Assembly: GCF_900116765.1 (NCBI RefSeq)
Contig: NZ_UETC01000001.1
Location: 496,001-560,000, forward strand
Origin: Jannaschia seohaensis
Lineage (GTDB): Bacteria; Pseudomonadota; Alphaproteobacteria; Rhodobacterales; Rhodobacteraceae
Direction of reading: 5' to 3'
DNA length: 64,000 nt
Part shown: one piece after another, positions 62,893 through 64,000 of the stretch
Layout: every line of letters begins with the position of its first letter
How positions within the stretch are numbered: position 1 is the stretch's first letter
The notes under the pieces: model-generated
Told to the model about the DNA's origin: nothing
The model's database searches: none
Seen by the model: the letters and a program-made list of their open reading frames with translations, nothing else
Program-made: the position numbers and the translations under genes

Positions 62893-64000
62893 TTACATCA
62901 ACTCGCGCACATCGGTCAGGCGGCCGGTGACGGCGGCGGCGGCGGCCATCGCGGGGCTCATCAGATGGGTGCGCCCGCCGCGGCCCTGCCGACCCTCGAA
63001 ATTGCGGTTGGAGGTCGCCGCACAGCGCTCCCCGGGCTTGAGCTGATCGGGGTTCATGGCGAGGCACATGGAGCAGCCCGCGAGGCGCCACTCGAACCCC
63101 GCGTCGCGGAACACGTCGGCCAGCCCCTCTTCCTCGGCCTGCGCCCGCACCAGCCCCGAGCCCGGCACGACCATCGCGCGCAGCCCGTCCTTGATCTTCT
63201 TGCCGCGCAGCACGTCGGCGGCGGCGCGCAGGTCCTCGATCCGGCCGTTCGTGCAGGAGCCGATGAAGACCGTATCGATCTCGACCTCATTGAGCGGCGT
63301 GCCGGGCGTGAGCCCCATATAGGCGAGCGCGCGCTTGGCCGCGTCGACCTTGCCGCCCTTGAAATCCGTCGGGTCGGGCACGGAGGCGGTGATCGGCAGC
63401 ACGTCCTCGGGCGAGGTGCCCCAAGTGACGACGGGCGCGATGTCCTCGGCCGCGATGGTGACGACCTTGTCCCAATGGGCGTCGTCGTCGGATTTCAGCG
63501 TCCGCCACCAATCCATCGCCGCTTCCCACTGCGCGCCCTTGGGCGCATGGGGGCGGCCCTTGCAGTATTCGAAGGTCTTCTCGTCCGGCGCGATCAGGCC
63601 GGCGCGCGCGCCGCCCTCGATGGCCATGTTGCAGACCGTCATGCGGCCTTCCATCGAGAGGTCGCGGATCGCCTCGCCCATATACTCGATGACATAGCCG
63701 GTGCCGCCCGCCGTGCCGGTCTTGCCGATCACCGACAGCGTGATGTCCTTGGCCGTGACGCCCGGGCGCAGCTTGCCCGTGATCTCGACCTTCATGTTCT
63801 TGGACTTCTTCTGGATCAGCGTCTGCGTGGCCAGCACATGCTCCACCTCGGAGGTTCCGATCCCGTGGGCCAGAGCCCCAAAGGCGCCATGGGTCGCGGT
63901 GTGGCTGTCGCCGCAGACGACGGTCATGCCGGGCAGGGTCCAGCCCTGCTCGGGGCCGACAATGTGGACGATGCCCTGCCGGATATCGGTGACGGGATAG
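62893..64000 (-). CDS. leuC: 3-isopropylmalate dehydratase large subunit, 5' end cut off by the window
   Basis: Leucine synthesis: isomerises 2- to 3-isopropylmalate with LeuD. The frame is open to the window edge; about 368 of the usual 465-470 residues are visible. [4Fe-4S] ligands are Cys in IGSCTNGR and the C-x2-C in [25 protein letters not shown] is the aconitase-family active-site stretch, and [18 protein letters not shown] is near the end. leuD is not downstream within the window: a terminator and the RTX remnant follow. Confidence 0.96.
   Translation of the reverse strand, partial: YPVTDIRQGIVHIVGPEQGWTLPGMTVVCGDSHTATHGAFGALAHGIGTSEVEHVLATQTLIQKKSKNMKVEITGKLRPGVTAKDITLSVIGKTGTAGGTGYVIEYMGEAIRDLSMEGRMTVCNMAIEGGARAGLIAPDEKTFEYCKGRPHAPKGAQWEAAMDWWRTLKSDDDAHWDKVVTIAAEDIAPVVTWGTSPEDVLPITASVPDPTDFKGGKVDAAKRALAYMGLTPGTPLNEVEIDTVFIGSCTNGRIEDLRAAADVLRGKKIKDGLRAMVVPGSGLVRAQAEEEGLADVFRDAGFEWRLAGCSMCLAMNPDQLKPGERCAATSNRNFEGRQGRGGRTHLMSPAMAAAAAVTGRLTDVRELM

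Overview
The window comes from a high-GC alphaproteobacterium, most likely a Rhodobacteraceae (Roseobacter-group) chromosome. The evidence is an ethylmalonyl-CoA pathway pair (ethylmalonyl-CoA mutase and crotonyl-CoA carboxylase/reductase), a LuxR/LuxI quorum-sensing pair, an HvrA/H-NS-like protein, a VPLPA-CTERM surface protein, eukaryotic-type ornithine decarboxylase and many typical Rhodobacterales housekeeping genes. I see no rRNA, tRNA, insertion sequence, phage or CRISPR array. Both edges cut genes: a sulfotransferase on the left and leuC on the right.

Layout. 0-10.6 kb: sulfotransferase, VPLPA-CTERM protein, sdhB, small lipoprotein, ornithine decarboxylase, DeoD phosphorylase, H-NS-like protein, then the ethylmalonyl-CoA mutase / acyltransferase / Ccr block. 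10.6-14.8 kb: a quorum-sensing locus made of a 65-aa ORF, luxR, luxI, a RecD-like helicase and an SDR. It carries a perfect CtrA-type site and an 18-bp palindrome upstream, and a hairpin over the luxI Shine-Dalgarno. 15-17.5 kb: membrane proteins (DUF5765-like, TIGR02186, TauE/SafE). 17.6-23.6 kb: one tightly packed minus-strand operon for nucleoside uptake (BMP lipoprotein-type binding protein, NTF2-like, ATPase, two permeases) ending in a purine nucleoside phosphorylase. 23.7-29.4 kb: rimI-tsaB-nifU, a trypsin-like protease, UspA, a membrane protein and a branched-chain aminotransferase. 29.5-36.9 kb: nucleobase and amino-compound salvage (adenine deaminase plus phosphoribosyltransferase, two M20 enzymes, a cytosine-deaminase-type amidohydrolase). 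37-47.9 kb: housekeeping genes (secA, parvulin PPIase, argJ, mutT, ferrochelatase, methyltransferase, comF, glutaredoxin, nitrilase-family hydrolase, MarR, NYN-domain RNase). 47.9-62.8 kb: a secretome-rich stretch with two RTX proteins, an ExeM-type extracellular nuclease and a decayed third RTX C-terminus, interspersed with glutathione-dependent formaldehyde dehydrogenase, an I78-type lipoprotein, a CPBP protease, a class III aminotransferase, an alpha/beta hydrolase and an enolase-superfamily enzyme.

Themes. Purine salvage recurs: two unrelated-fold-type purine nucleoside phosphorylases, a nucleoside ABC importer, adenine deaminase with an overlapping PRTase gene, and an MTA/SAH-deaminase-like enzyme. 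Many neighbours overlap by ATGA, GTGA, TTGA or TGATG, so translational coupling is the norm.

The most unusual non-coding feature is a family of seven intergenic elements of about 55-75 bp. Each has two or three stem-loops whose arms vary but keep pairing, and each sits by the 3' end of at least one gene. The quorum-sensing locus, with its CtrA site, palindrome, sequestered luxI ribosome binding site and downstream helicase, is the best candidate for an under-described regulatory circuit.
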